DNA of 64,000 nucleotides from Eubacteriales bacterium (lineage in GTDB: Bacteria; Bacillota; Clostridia; Lachnospirales; Lachnospiraceae). Shown here piece after piece: positions 25,539-34,454 of the stretch (within the stretch, counting starts at the first letter, position 1; each line of letters opens with the position of its first letter). The stretch is from NCBI GenBank assembly GCA_030537935.1, contig JAUNUY010000004.1:1-64000 (forward strand), written 5' to 3'. Under the pieces are notes generated by a model. The model was not told the origin of the DNA. It did not search any database and worked only from the letters and a program-made list of their open reading frames with translations. The position numbers were made by a program, and so were the translations under genes.

Positions 25539-27080
25539 CTATAAAAGCAACAGCGTGACAATGGCGGTGACGGCCAGACAGACGCCGGTGATGATGAGTG
25601 TCAAGTTGCGGATAAATCGTTTCTTAAAGTTGGCCGATAAGAGAATGATGTTTTTCAAATCAACCATCGGGCCATAAATGAGAAAGGCGAAGATGGCCGG
25701 TGCGGGGAAGTGGCTGCTGAAACTCTTTGCAATTACCGCGTCCGAGGAGGAGCAGAGCGAGAGCAGGAATGCCATCCCCATGAGTATCAGGATGGAAAGA
25801 ACCGTCCCGGAGCCGTGGTTGAGCCAGGGGATTTTTGCCATGCCCGTTTGAATGACGGCGGAGATGGCGGCACCGATGAGTAAATATTTTGCCACATTCA
25901 TAAATTCGCCTTGCATGTGCCGTACAATTTGGACGAAACGAGATTCGTCCGGATAGGCGTACGTCGTTTGCACATTCATGAGACTACGTCCGGTGCGGAT
26001 GACATCCCGGTTTTTTATCAGACCGCTGATTAAGCCGATGACGACGGCGGCCAAAAGACCGAAGCCGCAACGCAGGGCGACCATCCGCCAGTCTCCGTTA
26101 AAGGCGGAGAGTGTGGAGAGGATGACAACCGGGTTGATGACGGGTGTCGCCACCATGAAGGTGACGGCCGCCGGCAAGGGTACCCCCTTTTGTATCAGGG
26201 AGCGAAAAACCGGGATGGTGGCACAGTCACAGACCGGGAAAAAGAAACCTGATACGGCGGCAAAAAGAATGCCGACGGCTGTGTTTTTCGGGAAATGCCG
26301 TTCCACGAAACGGGCGGGCACCAGAATTTGAATCATCGATGACAGTAAAACGCCCAACAGCAGGAACGGAAACGACTGCAAGAGGATGCCGGCAAAGATG
26401 GTCAGAACCGTTCGCACCGGTAGGATGTCCGTCGGGATGAAACGGTCCGCGGCAATCAAGGCGACAATCAGCCAAATCAGGACCGTGACGGGTCTCATCC
26501 AGGCGGGGACGGGCCGGTTTTCTCCTAAGTCCGCGGGTTCTTCGTGCCATCTTGAAACGGAAAGGTCGCCGGATATGTTCTTCAACATGGTTTTGGTGCG
26601 GCGAAAAGCCGTCATGTTGTCAGTACGAACGACCGCGGTATCACTTCGCACAATTTGTGAGAGGACGGCGGTATCCGGACTCTGCATCAAGTCGGCCAGA
26701 ATCCGTGGCGTGGTTATGTAGAACGTTTGTTCAAAATGGAGCAGGTCGGCAACGGCATTGACACGGTCAAACTTCAAGCGGAAAATTTCATCCGCCGTTC
26801 GCATGTCCATCATACCGTTGACTTCTATCCACACTTCATCAAAGTTTCCTTCGGCCAAAAAGGTGAATATCTCCTGCGCCACATAACGCATGCGTTCCCG
26901 CAAGTTGCGATAGGATATTTGCCGGATTGCGATGCCCTCTTCAACCATAATTTCCTCTTCTCCGGTCTCGAATTGTATCACGCCGATACGTCCGTCCCGT
27001 CCCATGAGGAGATCGTTGATATAAGCCGTCTTGCCGGCGTCCAGAAATCCGCATACCGTAAAGGCGGATATTTTACGCAT
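25539..27080 (-). CDS. Fusion: degenerate CobW-like GTPase domain + YraQ/YcgR permease
   Basis: A 513-residue protein in two parts. Residues 1 to about 180 are related to COG0523/CobW GTPases: P-loop VCGFLDAGKTAYIND and the WIEVNGMMD block equivalent to the IEPSG strand of its upstream neighbour. The metal-binding CxCC motif is absent (the region reads EEGIAIRQISYRNL). Residues 198-513 are a permease of the DUF318/YraQ type with about nine helices and the signature PVCDCATIPVFRSL plus VATPVINPVV. The permease part usually stands alone. It overlaps the CobW gene by 8 bp, which suggests coupled translation. Confidence 0.88.
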   Translation of the reverse strand: MRKISAFTVCGFLDAGKTAYINDLLMGRDGRIGVIQFETGEEEIMVEEGIAIRQISYRNLRERMRYVAQEIFTFLAEGNFDEVWIEVNGMMDMRTADEIFRLKFDRVNAVADLLHFEQTFYITTPRILADLMQSPDTAVLSQIVRSDTAVVRTDNMTAFRRTKTMLKNISGDLSVSRWHEEPADLGENRPVPAWMRPVTVLIWLIVALIAADRFIPTDILPVRTVLTIFAGILLQSFPFLLLGVLLSSMIQILVPARFVERHFPKNTAVGILFAAVSGFFFPVCDCATIPVFRSLIQKGVPLPAAVTFMVATPVINPVVILSTLSAFNGDWRMVALRCGFGLLAAVVIGLISGLIKNRDVIRTGRSLMNVQTTYAYPDESRFVQIVRHMQGEFMNVAKYLLIGAAISAVIQTGMAKIPWLNHGSGTVLSILILMGMAFLLSLCSSSDAVIAKSFSSHFPAPAIFAFLIYGPMVDLKNIILLSANFKKRFIRNLTLIITGVCLAVTAIVTLLLL

Positions 27081-28149
27081 AATGTTTCCAACTTTCTCTG
27101 ATTTTCGTTACATCCATTTGATGACCGATGACGGTTAAGAAGCCGACATCCTCCCGACAAGGCGTCAACCGTAAGTCGCCGTCCGTATATTGAACGGCGA
27201 TGCTGCCCGAGTCGGTCGGCAAAAAACCTTTGATGCGAAGGACACCCGGTTGGGCGGTCAGACATTTCAACAATGCATCAACGGCGGTACGCGCGAGCGG
27301 CATATCGACATATAAAGTCAGGGTGTCGAAGTTGCCGTCGACGGGTGTATGATGATGTGCATCATGTTCATGGTGATGTGCATCGTGTCCGCAGTGAGAA
27401 TCGTGACTATGTTCATGGTGATGTGCATCGTGTCCGCAGTGACAATCATCTCCGTGTCCATCATGGTGATGCCGGTGGGCATGGGCCTCGTGATTGCAAG
27501 CCTCGTGTGTGACATGGAGATGGTGAGCATCGGTTTCGTCTGCCCCGTTCATTTTCAGGTTTGCGTGTGCGTCTGCATAAATGGACGGACAAAGCATCCG
27601 GGCAAGTGACGGGACATCGTCCGTGTGGATTTGTCGTTCAGGCACGACCGATTGCACCGTCTTGATGGCGGCGGCAACCCGTTCCGGCCAGCGATCCCGT
27701 TTGCTGATATGGACGATGTCGGCATGTTCTATTTGCGCATCGAAGAGCGTGCCGAAATTTTCGTAATGTTTGACGGCATTGCCCGCATCCAAGACGGTGA
27801 CGATATGTGTTTCGCAAGGAAATGAGAGTTGCCGCAACATGATTTTAATTTGCTCCGGCTTTGCAATCCCGGACGGCTCAATGAGAATCAAGTCCGGCGC
27901 GTAAGTACGGCGCAAGTCCTCGACGGCGGCAGCGAAGTCCCCCGTCAGGCTGCAACAGATGCAGCCTGAGGTCAATTCCGTGATACGGATGTTTTTATTT
28001 CGCATCAAGACGGCGTCCGTATTCACTTCGCCAAAGTCGTTTTCTATCAGAGACAGCAAGCGGTTTTCCGGTGCCGCATCAATCAGTTGTTCAATAAATG
28101 TCGTTTTGCCGGCACCCAAAAAGCCGGCAACAATAATAATTTCGGTCAT
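27073..28149 (-). CDS. CobW/COG0523 family metal chaperone GTPase, His-rich
   Basis: A 358-residue P-loop GTPase. It has Walker A GFLGAGKTT (residues 9-17), the metal site GCICC near residue 62, IEPSGIAKPEQI, and a CobW C-terminal domain. Between about residues 218 and 268 lies a His/Cys/Asp-rich insert containing a 15-residue repeat (for example HCGHDAHHHEHS), typical of zinc-handling members. It probably delivers or buffers zinc under limitation. A Fur/Zur-type box covers its promoter, and it heads a three-gene cluster with the fusion permease and the YcgQ-like protein. Confidence 0.92.
   Translation of the reverse strand: MTEIIIVAGFLGAGKTTFIEQLIDAAPENRLLSLIENDFGEVNTDAVLMRNKNIRITELTSGCICCSLTGDFAAAVEDLRRTYAPDLILIEPSGIAKPEQIKIMLRQLSFPCETHIVTVLDAGNAVKHYENFGTLFDAQIEHADIVHISKRDRWPERVAAAIKTVQSVVPERQIHTDDVPSLARMLCPSIYADAHANLKMNGADETDAHHLHVTHEACNHEAHAHRHHHDGHGDDCHCGHDAHHHEHSHDSHCGHDAHHHEHDAHHHTPVDGNFDTLTLYVDMPLARTAVDALLKCLTAQPGVLRIKGFLPTDSGSIAVQYTDGDLRLTPCREDVGFLTVIGHQMDVTKIRESWKHYA
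27348..27455. repeat. 45-bp tandem repeat encoding the His-rich metal-binding loop
   Basis: A 45-bp unit (27366-27410) is followed directly by a second copy that matches for 33 bases and then diverges; a partial, more diverged copy lies before it. The period keeps the frame (15 residues). Confidence 0.8.
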
Positions 28150-28184
28150 ATATCCTCCGGGAGTATCCCGTCAAACGGGCTTCA

Positions 28185-28226
28185 CAATAATCGTTATCAG
28201 TGTATCACGAACGACTGAGATGTCAA
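28185..28226 (-). promoter_or_regulatory. CobW-cluster promoter with Fur/Zur-type operator
   Basis: On the minus strand TTGACA (28221-28226) and TACACT (28199-28204) have a 16-bp spacer. Immediately after, at 28185-28199, lies CAATAATCGTTATCA (plus strand), which matches 11 of 14 positions of the Fur-family 7-1-7 palindrome. A repressor bound there would block initiation. A Zur-like regulator is encoded at 35277. Confidence 0.65.
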
Positions 28227-28278
28227 ATTAAAATCCGTTCACATTTTAGCGGACTGTATACGCGACAGGAGTATTTTC

Positions 28279-28307
28279 TTGACAGGAAGGTAGCGGCATT
28301 ATAATAT
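28279..28307 (+). promoter_or_regulatory. Promoter of the D-Ala-D-Ala carboxypeptidase gene
   Basis: TTGACA is followed by TATAAT after 15 bp, or by TAATAT after 17 bp, shortly before the start codon. Confidence 0.6.
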
Positions 28308-28321
28308 GAGTTGAGGTGTTT

Positions 28322-29668
28322 ATGATGAAAAGAACTATTTTAAGGAAAATATTTATACTATATATTACGTTGTTGACTTTTCTGCCGACCATGGTTCATG
28401 CGGAGACCGGCACGGACGTTTTCGGTGCGGATATATCCGCACCGAATTATTGTCTGATGGAAGTGACGACCGGTCGGGTGTTGGCGGAACGTGGGATGGA
28501 TGATGTCGTTTTTCCCGCATCGACGACGAAGTTGGTCACCGCCATGGTTGCCTACGATCATCTGGCGGCGGATTTGCCGATTACCTATGTTGCCGAGGCG
28601 TTGGAAGTGGGTGAGGGGTCGTCTCTCAGCGGATTCATGCCGGGGGACAGCTTTTCCCGTGCCGATATTATTCGCGGCTTGATGATACCTTCCGGGAATG
28701 ATATCGGTCGTCTCATCGCCATCACGGTTGCACGGCGGGAAACGGGGAACCGGAGTATGCCGGCGGATGCGTGTGAGGCATATTTGGTGAAGCTCATGAA
28801 TGAGAAAGCCGCCGCCTACGGCGCGCAGAAGACGCATTTTGTCAACACGCACGGTTTTCATGATGAAAATCATTATACGACGCCGTACGATATGGCATTG
28901 ATTGCCACCCATATCCGGGACTATCCGGAGTTATCCGAAATCGTGGCGGAGAAATCACATGTCATTCAGGCGGCGGACGAGACCGGCCTGGTACGACATG
29001 AATATGAACTGTATTCACACAACGAAATTTTGATTAACCCGGAACTGTCTTTTCCCGAGGCGGACGGCATCAAGACGGGTTACACGCCGGAAGCCGGTTA
29101 TACTTTGCTGGCATCTGCCGGCAACGGAAAGGAAAGGATGGTCGTGTCTATTTTCAAAGCGGAGAGCGGTGCGGCACGGGCTTTGGATGCGAAGACACTC
29201 CTGACGGGCGGGTTGAAAAACGCACGGACAGATACGATTCCGCCGGCGGGGGAGGCGGTCATGCGCATGCCGATTGTCAATGCCCGGAGCGGAGATGATC
29301 CGAATATGGAGTTGTTGCCGGCGACACCCGTGATATTTGCGGGGACGGAAGCGGAGCGGGCGGCGGTGAACGCAAATATCACCTATGATGAAACGCTTCT
29401 GACAAAGACGGAAGACGGATGGGAAATCCGGTCGGACATAGCGGCGGGAACGGTTGCCGGTCATGTACGCTATGAGCTGGCCGGTCTGATTGTCGGGGAA
29501 ACTGATTTGGTTACTCGGACGGATATACGGAAGGGCAGCTTCTTTCACAATCTGAAATACCGGATGTATGAGCAACATCCGGTAGCGGGTTGGTCGCTGA
29601 CCGCATTTGTCGGGTTGGTGATTCTGTTGTTGATTCGATTTCGAATAAAGCACGGACGGCGTCGTTGA
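28322..29668 (+). CDS. D-alanyl-D-alanine carboxypeptidase (PBP5/DacF type)
   Basis: A 448-residue low-molecular-mass penicillin-binding protein that trims the terminal D-Ala of peptidoglycan stem peptides. It has a cleavable signal peptide (to about residue 26, VHAET), the catalytic PASTTKLVTAM (SxxK, near residue 66), MIPSGNDIG (SGN) and DGIKTGYTPEAG (KTG). A DacF-like beta domain precedes a C-terminal membrane helix (about residues 418-437) and a basic tail. ATG codons at 28322 and 28325 both follow GAGGTG; a GTG at 28316 is in frame but lies inside that ribosome site. Confidence 0.94.
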   Translation: MMKRTILRKIFILYITLLTFLPTMVHAETGTDVFGADISAPNYCLMEVTTGRVLAERGMDDVVFPASTTKLVTAMVAYDHLAADLPITYVAEALEVGEGSSLSGFMPGDSFSRADIIRGLMIPSGNDIGRLIAITVARRETGNRSMPADACEAYLVKLMNEKAAAYGAQKTHFVNTHGFHDENHYTTPYDMALIATHIRDYPELSEIVAEKSHVIQAADETGLVRHEYELYSHNEILINPELSFPEADGIKTGYTPEAGYTLLASAGNGKERMVVSIFKAESGAARALDAKTLLTGGLKNARTDTIPPAGEAVMRMPIVNARSGDDPNMELLPATPVIFAGTEAERAAVNANITYDETLLTKTEDGWEIRSDIAAGTVAGHVRYELAGLIVGETDLVTRTDIRKGSFFHNLKYRMYEQHPVAGWSLTAFVGLVILLLIRFRIKHGRRR

Positions 29669-29677
29669 TGCCGTCGG

Positions 29678-29717
29678 ACCGTCGGGTCTCATGCGGGACC
29701 TCGACGGTTCTTTTTTT
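29678..29717 (+). terminator. Terminator after the carboxypeptidase gene
   Basis: ACCGTCG (29678-29684) pairs with CGACGGT (29702-29708), with a further GGTC/GACC stem inside, followed by a T-run. The run touches the convergent dprA stop. Confidence 0.75.
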
Positions 29718-30798
29718 ACCGCGGTCGCCTCCTTCGCACGTAAAAGCCCGGCACGGGCACTTCAACCAAACCGGCCTGCTCCATTTTCAAGAGATGGGCG
29801 GCGAGTTCGGCAAAATTTAAGCCCGTAGCACCGGTCAGTGCATCGATATTTTGCATGGTGTCTGTCATGGCATTGAGAATTAAAGCGACAGGGCCCGCTT
29901 CCCGTTGCGGGGTATCCGTGCGGATTTGAAAGTGTTCGAGAATATCCCGGGCGGAAATCAGGGGATGGGCACCGTCCCGAATCAGTTCCAGGCAGCCGGC
30001 ACTTTGTTCATCGGTGATTCGACCGGGAACGGCGAAAATATCCTTGTTCCGGGAGAGGGCATGCCGTACCGTATGTGTCGTACCGGATTTATGTTTCGCT
30101 TCCACGACGAGGATAACGTCGGCCAGTGCACTGATAAGCCGGTTTCTGGCGGGGAAATGAAAGGGATACGGCGGTGTGCCGGGTGGATATTCGCTGATGA
30201 GCGTTCCTTTTTCGAGCAACCGCATATAGGTGGAGAAGTTGCTCTGCGGATAGCAGCGGTCCAAGCCGCAGCCGGTCACGGCAATCGTTTGCCCGCCCGC
30301 ATCCAATGCGCCGATATGACTTTGTACGTCAATACCCAATGCCATTCCGCTGATGACGGTACAATAGGGAGCCAGTTCGAGGGCGAGACGATAGGCCGTT
30401 TGCAAACCATGTGCAGAGGGTCTTCGTGAACCGACCATGGCGACGGCGGGGCGGTCAACTGCAGGCAGGCGTCCCCGGACGAAAACGGCAAAGGGCGGCA
30501 GATCGATATCCGTCAACCGTGCCAAGGAATCGGGCGGCGGCCGATTCGGATCTTCCATCGGATAGAATGATATGTCTTTTTCCGTTGTCGCCCGGATGAT
30601 TGCGGCGATCCGTCTTTTTTCCCGCAGCATGGCTGCCCGCTGCAAGGGGGTAAAAAGATGAAGGGTATCCGACTGCCACTCGTCGGTATGATAGAGGGTT
30701 TCCGGTGTGAGGCCGGCCGCCCGGCGTTTTTTATGGGTTTCCGGACCGATTTCACGGACATGGGCAAGCCAAAGATGGGCATCGATTTCCATTTTCAC
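29716..30798 (-). CDS. dprA: DNA processing protein DprA
   Basis: A 360-residue protein that loads RecA onto incoming single-stranded DNA in natural transformation. It has an N-terminal SAM-like helical region, a Rossmann-like core (AMVGSRRPSAHG, VISGMALGIDVQSHIGALDA, AVTGCGLDRCYP), and a C-terminal winged-helix domain from about residue 295. The GTG at 30798 lies 9 bp after AAGGAG and overlaps the comM stop by 4 bp; an ATG two codons later is the alternative. Downstream partner of comM. Confidence 0.93.
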   Translation of the reverse strand: MKMEIDAHLWLAHVREIGPETHKKRRAAGLTPETLYHTDEWQSDTLHLFTPLQRAAMLREKRRIAAIIRATTEKDISFYPMEDPNRPPPDSLARLTDIDLPPFAVFVRGRLPAVDRPAVAMVGSRRPSAHGLQTAYRLALELAPYCTVISGMALGIDVQSHIGALDAGGQTIAVTGCGLDRCYPQSNFSTYMRLLEKGTLISEYPPGTPPYPFHFPARNRLISALADVILVVEAKHKSGTTHTVRHALSRNKDIFAVPGRITDEQSAGCLELIRDGAHPLISARDILEHFQIRTDTPQREAGPVALILNAMTDTMQNIDALTGATGLNFAELAAHLLKMEQAGLVEVPVPGFYVRRRRPR

Positions 30799-32282
30799 AG
30801 GATACGACTCCTTTCCATATAAAGTGCTTCTTCCAATCGTTCGGCGGAGACGGCCGCTTCGCCGGCCGCATCCGCCAGCGTTCTTGCAACTCGGAGTACT
30901 CGGACATGGCCGCGCAGGGACAGACCGAGGTTTCGCATATCCTTGAAAAGGCGTTCCCGTAACGCAGTCGGTACGAGGCGACCACCTTCAAAGTCGGCGC
31001 TGTGCAGTGCGGCATTTAAGCGACCGCCGTTTCGCTCATATTGTATGGTGCGGGCAGCCGCAGCGGTTTCACGCAAGGTCTTACTGTCCGGACCGGGCAT
31101 GAAGTCCGCATCGGGCGGCCCCATGGCACAGGAGAGATCGAAGCGATCGGCAAGGGCATGCGTAATCTTCCGTTGATAACGCAGTACCTCATTCGGACGG
31201 CAACGACAGCGATTCATATCCGGGAAGGCACCGCAGGGGCAGGCGTTCATGGTAGCGACGGTAAGTGCGTTTGCCGGGAAACGATAGCTGCCGCTTTGCC
31301 GTCGCAGAATAATTTGTCGTTCCTCCAACGGGCCGCGGAGGGAGGCCAGAACAGTCGATTTGAATTCTGCCAGCTCATCCAGTAAGAGGACGCCGCCGTG
31401 TGCCAGACAGAGTTCACCGGGTTGCGGATATAATCCGCCGCCCAGTAAACCGCTGACGGTGATATCGTGATGCGGTGTTCGAAACGGTCTCGTGCGTATC
31501 AAGTGCCGGACGGGATGACGTCCGGCAACGGACCGTATTTTTGTGACCTCAACCGATTCTTCATGACGTAATGCCGGCAGGATACCCGGTAATGCCCGCG
31601 CCAGCATCGTCTTGCCGATACCGTGAGGGCCGTGGAGGAGGAGGTGGTGTCCGCCGCAGGCACTGAGCCGTGCCTGGTGAATACCCGCGGGCATGCCGAT
31701 GATGTGACGACAATTCGGATAATCCGTCATTACGTCATCGACCGGCATGTCGGTGACGGGTTCATCAAAGGCACGTTCATTCAGACGCCGCACGGCTTCG
31801 GTCAGTGAACGAACGCCGGCCACCCGGATGTCGGGGATGAGCGCGGCCTCCGCCTGATTATCCGCCGGGATGACGGCATAACGGCAGCCGGCAGCGACAG
31901 CGGTCTCCAGCATGGCGAGGATACCCGGGACGGGCATGACATTGCCGTTTAGTCCGACCTCGCCCGCAATGAAGAGGTCCGGACCACAGGGATGCCGGAT
32001 TTTATGCATGGTGTGCAAGAGACCGATACAGATGGGCAAGTCGAAGGCGGTTCCCCGTTTGGGGATATCCGCGGGTGAGATGTTGACGGTGATTTTTTTA
32101 TGTGCGGTCCCGAAACCGGCATTGCGGATGGCAACTTGAACGCGTCCGCGGGCTTCCCGGCTTTCCGCACTGAGCATCCCCGTCATGTAAAATCCCGGCA
32201 GGCCGTTTGAACTGTCGATCTCCACTTGACAGAGGATGCCGCGGACACCAAAAACCGTCCCCGATATGATTCTACAAAACAT
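30795..32282 (-). CDS. comM: YifB/ComM-type Mg chelatase-like AAA+ helicase
   Basis: A 495-residue AAA+ protein. The N-terminal ChlI-like domain contains ITVNISPADIPKRGTAFDLP; an AAA core has Walker A GPHGIGKTMLARALPG near residue 220 and Walker B GGVLLLDELAEF; a C-terminal Mg-chelatase-like domain includes a cysteine-containing loop (CPCGAF). ComM-type proteins drive branch migration during transformation. Pairing with dprA is common. The ATG at 32282 follows AAAGGAG; the upstream in-frame start is rejected. Confidence 0.93.
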   Translation of the reverse strand: MFCRIISGTVFGVRGILCQVEIDSSNGLPGFYMTGMLSAESREARGRVQVAIRNAGFGTAHKKITVNISPADIPKRGTAFDLPICIGLLHTMHKIRHPCGPDLFIAGEVGLNGNVMPVPGILAMLETAVAAGCRYAVIPADNQAEAALIPDIRVAGVRSLTEAVRRLNERAFDEPVTDMPVDDVMTDYPNCRHIIGMPAGIHQARLSACGGHHLLLHGPHGIGKTMLARALPGILPALRHEESVEVTKIRSVAGRHPVRHLIRTRPFRTPHHDITVSGLLGGGLYPQPGELCLAHGGVLLLDELAEFKSTVLASLRGPLEERQIILRRQSGSYRFPANALTVATMNACPCGAFPDMNRCRCRPNEVLRYQRKITHALADRFDLSCAMGPPDADFMPGPDSKTLRETAAAARTIQYERNGGRLNAALHSADFEGGRLVPTALRERLFKDMRNLGLSLRGHVRVLRVARTLADAAGEAAVSAERLEEALYMERSRIL

Positions 32283-32370
32283 GGTGAACTCCTTTCTGCG
32301 ATTATTATACGGGAAGCAGATTTGTTTTTGGCTGAACAATGGATGTCATCTTTTAAAATGAGCCCGCTTG

Positions 32371-32379
32371 TGGTATAAT
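32371..32379 (+). promoter_or_regulatory. Extended -10 promoter of rimM-trmD
   Basis: TGGTATAAT forms a TGn-extended consensus -10; no good -35 is present at the usual distance. It lies 40 bp before the rimM start codon. Confidence 0.55.
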
Positions 32380-32419
32380 TATCCTATATTGTACCGAGAA
32401 TTACCCTGGAGGGAGAACG

Positions 32420-32935
32420 ATGATAGAGTATTTAAGAGTGGGGCGCATAGCAAACACGCATGGATTGCGCGGTGAAATCAAGGTTATTCCCACGACGGAC
32501 GATGTTCGTCGCTTCGACAGCTTGGAGAAGGCTTATATTGACCGCGGGCGGGAGCGGTTGGAAGTTCGCGTGACCGGTGTGAAGTATTTGAACCGTTTCG
32601 TCGTGTTGCGTTTGGCAGGCTATGATCATATCGATGAAGTGTTGCCGTTTAAGAATGCCGATCTGATGGTCCATCGAACGGATGCCGTCGAGTTGCCGGA
32701 AGGCGCCGATTTTGTCGGCGATATCATCGGGTGCAAGGTTGTTGATGCCGATGACGGAGCGGAATACGGCACCGTGGGCGACGTGCTTTTCACCGGCGCC
32801 AATGACGTATATGTTGTCAAACGCGAGGGGGCCAAAGACTTGCTGATTCCCGTCATTGACCAATGTATTGTGGAGAAGGACGTGCGTGCGGGCATCATCC
32901 GCGTTCATCTGCTGAAGGGGCTGGATGCACTATGA
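32420..32935 (+). CDS. rimM: 16S rRNA maturation protein RimM
   Basis: A 171-residue 30S assembly factor that binds S19 and helps mature the 16S head. The N-terminal domain begins LRVGRIANTHGLRGEIKVIP and the C-terminal PRC-barrel-like domain contains LLIPVIDQCIVEKDVRAGII. A GGAGGGAG site precedes the ATG. It overlaps trmD by ATGA, the common rimM-trmD pair; rpsP and rplS are not beside it. Confidence 0.95.
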   Translation: MIEYLRVGRIANTHGLRGEIKVIPTTDDVRRFDSLEKAYIDRGRERLEVRVTGVKYLNRFVVLRLAGYDHIDEVLPFKNADLMVHRTDAVELPEGADFVGDIIGCKVVDADDGAEYGTVGDVLFTGANDVYVVKREGAKDLLIPVIDQCIVEKDVRAGIIRVHLLKGLDAL

Positions 32936-33639
32936 ATTTTCACATTTTAAGCCTTTTTCCGGAGATGATCGAGGGAACGATGAGTCACTCCATGATCGGC
33001 CGGGCGCAGGAGCGAGGTCTGCTGAATATCAACAACATCAACATCCGGGATTATTCCACAAACAAACATAAGCGGGTGGATGACTACCCCTATGGCGGTG
33101 GCAACGGGATGTTGATGGGGCCGCAGGCCGTCTACGATGCCTTTGCGTCCATTCGCCCTTCGTTGGCACCGGATACGCCGGTCATTTTCATGACGCCGCG
33201 CGGTCGGGTGTTTCGACAGGAAATTGCCCGGGAATTGGCGACGCACGAAGACGTGGTCTTGCTTTGCGGTCATTACGAAGGGATAGATGAGCGGGTGCTG
33301 GAGCTGATTTGTACGGACTATATTTCCGTGGGCGACTATGTTCTGACAGGCGGCGAATTACCCGCCATGATTGTGGTGGATGCGGTGTCGCGACTCATTC
33401 CAAACGTGCTGAGCAATGCGGATTCCGCCCGGGACGAGAGCTTTGAAGACGGGCTGTTGGAACATCCGCAGTATACTCGACCGCCGGAGTTTATGGGCAA
33501 GCGGGTACCGGATATCCTGTTATCCGGTCATCATGCCAATATTACCGCTTGGCGACGAGCGGCATCGGAGCGGGAAACACGGGCGCGGCGGCCGGACCTG
33601 TGGGCGGCCTATCTGGCCGGGCGTGCACAGGAGGAATAA
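32932..33639 (+). CDS. trmD: tRNA (guanine-N1-)-methyltransferase TrmD
   Basis: A 235-residue SPOUT-class enzyme that methylates G37 of tRNAs to prevent +1 frameshifting. It has MNFHILSLFPEMIEG at the N-terminus, the DDYPYGGGNGMLMGP block, and the trefoil-knot SAM site GHYEGIDERV and ISVGDYVLTGGELPAM. The ATG overlaps the rimM stop (ATGA), so the longer in-frame start at 32863 is rejected. Confidence 0.97.
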   Translation: MNFHILSLFPEMIEGTMSHSMIGRAQERGLLNINNINIRDYSTNKHKRVDDYPYGGGNGMLMGPQAVYDAFASIRPSLAPDTPVIFMTPRGRVFRQEIARELATHEDVVLLCGHYEGIDERVLELICTDYISVGDYVLTGGELPAMIVVDAVSRLIPNVLSNADSARDESFEDGLLEHPQYTRPPEFMGKRVPDILLSGHHANITAWRRAASERETRARRPDLWAAYLAGRAQEE

Positions 33640-33690
33640 GTCGATTTTGCGAATTATTTGTGTGTCATGTCCGGAAACGAATTGTTCGTC

Positions 33691-33749
33691 TTGACAGGAT
33701 GACGACGGAGCGTATAATTTAAATAGAGAGGACTTTCCGATTTCGGAAA
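33691..33749 (+). promoter_or_regulatory. znuCB-zur promoter and hairpin at the ribosome site
   Basis: TTGACA (33691-33696) and TATAAT (33713-33718) with a 16-bp spacer form a strong promoter. In the short leader, AGAGGA (33728-33733) is separated from the start codon by a perfect hairpin, TTTCCG at 33734-33739 with CGGAAA at 33744-33749. Folding would bring the ribosome site next to the ATG. No clear Zur box was found here. Confidence 0.65.
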
Positions 33750-34454
33750 ATGGACAGCATGTCGGATATGTTATTGACGGTGAAGGACCTGTGCTTTCAC
33801 TATACGAATGTGGATGTCATCCACAAAATTAATTTTTCCGTTGAACGCGGGCGTTTTGTCGGTATTTTCGGCGATAACGGTGCGGGTAAGAGTACCTTTA
33901 TCAAACTTCTGCTCGGTCAGCTGAAACCGTGTCAGGGAGAAGTGCATTGGATGGGTACGCCCATCGGTGTATTCAATGATTGGTCGCGCATCGGTTATGT
34001 ACCGCAGCGGACCATCATGAGCAATGAGTTTTTCCCCGCCACGGTGCAGGAAGTGGTAACGGCCAATTTGTACCGAGACATCGGGATGTTTCGCCGGCCG
34101 CGAAAAGAACATAAGGAAAAGGTTAAGGCGGCGCTGGCCATGGTGGAGATGCAGCGCTTCCTCAAGCGGCAAATCGGGAAACTCTCCGGCGGTCAGATGC
34201 AGCGGATTTATATTGCACGGGCCTTGGTTAATTCGCCGGATATTCTGGTATTGGATGAGCCGACATCCGGCGTGGATCAACATACGGTTGACCGTCTGTT
34301 TAAAACCTTGGTGCATTTGAATCGGGCACATCAGATTACAATTCTGATGATAACGCATGAGATAGAAAGGGCGAAGGAATACGTGACGGATTGGTATACG
34401 ATTGATTCCGGCCGCATGTACGGAAAGGATGTGAGCGATGGGGCCGATTCTTGA
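33750..34454 (+). CDS. znuC: Zinc/manganese-type metal ABC transporter ATP-binding protein
   Basis: A 234-residue ABC ATPase of the metal importer class: Walker A GDNGAGKST near residue 41, signature LSGGQMQRIYIARAL, Walker B ILVLDEPTSGVD. It works with the permease that overlaps it by 17 bp. In-frame ATGs also occur at 33759 and 33768; the first is taken because of the upstream AGAGGA plus hairpin. No solute-binding (ZnuA) gene is adjacent. Zinc is inferred from the Zur-like regulator in the same operon; manganese is possible. Confidence 0.87.
   Translation: MDSMSDMLLTVKDLCFHYTNVDVIHKINFSVERGRFVGIFGDNGAGKSTFIKLLLGQLKPCQGEVHWMGTPIGVFNDWSRIGYVPQRTIMSNEFFPATVQEVVTANLYRDIGMFRRPRKEHKEKVKAALAMVEMQRFLKRQIGKLSGGQMQRIYIARALVNSPDILVLDEPTSGVDQHTVDRLFKTLVHLNRAHQITILMITHEIERAKEYVTDWYTIDSGRMYGKDVSDGADS

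Noticed and set aside
27348..27500. Direct repeats that could suggest a CRISPR or satellite array
   Set aside because: The repeats are in frame inside the CobW gene and encode the His-rich loop; there are no spacers and no cas genes.
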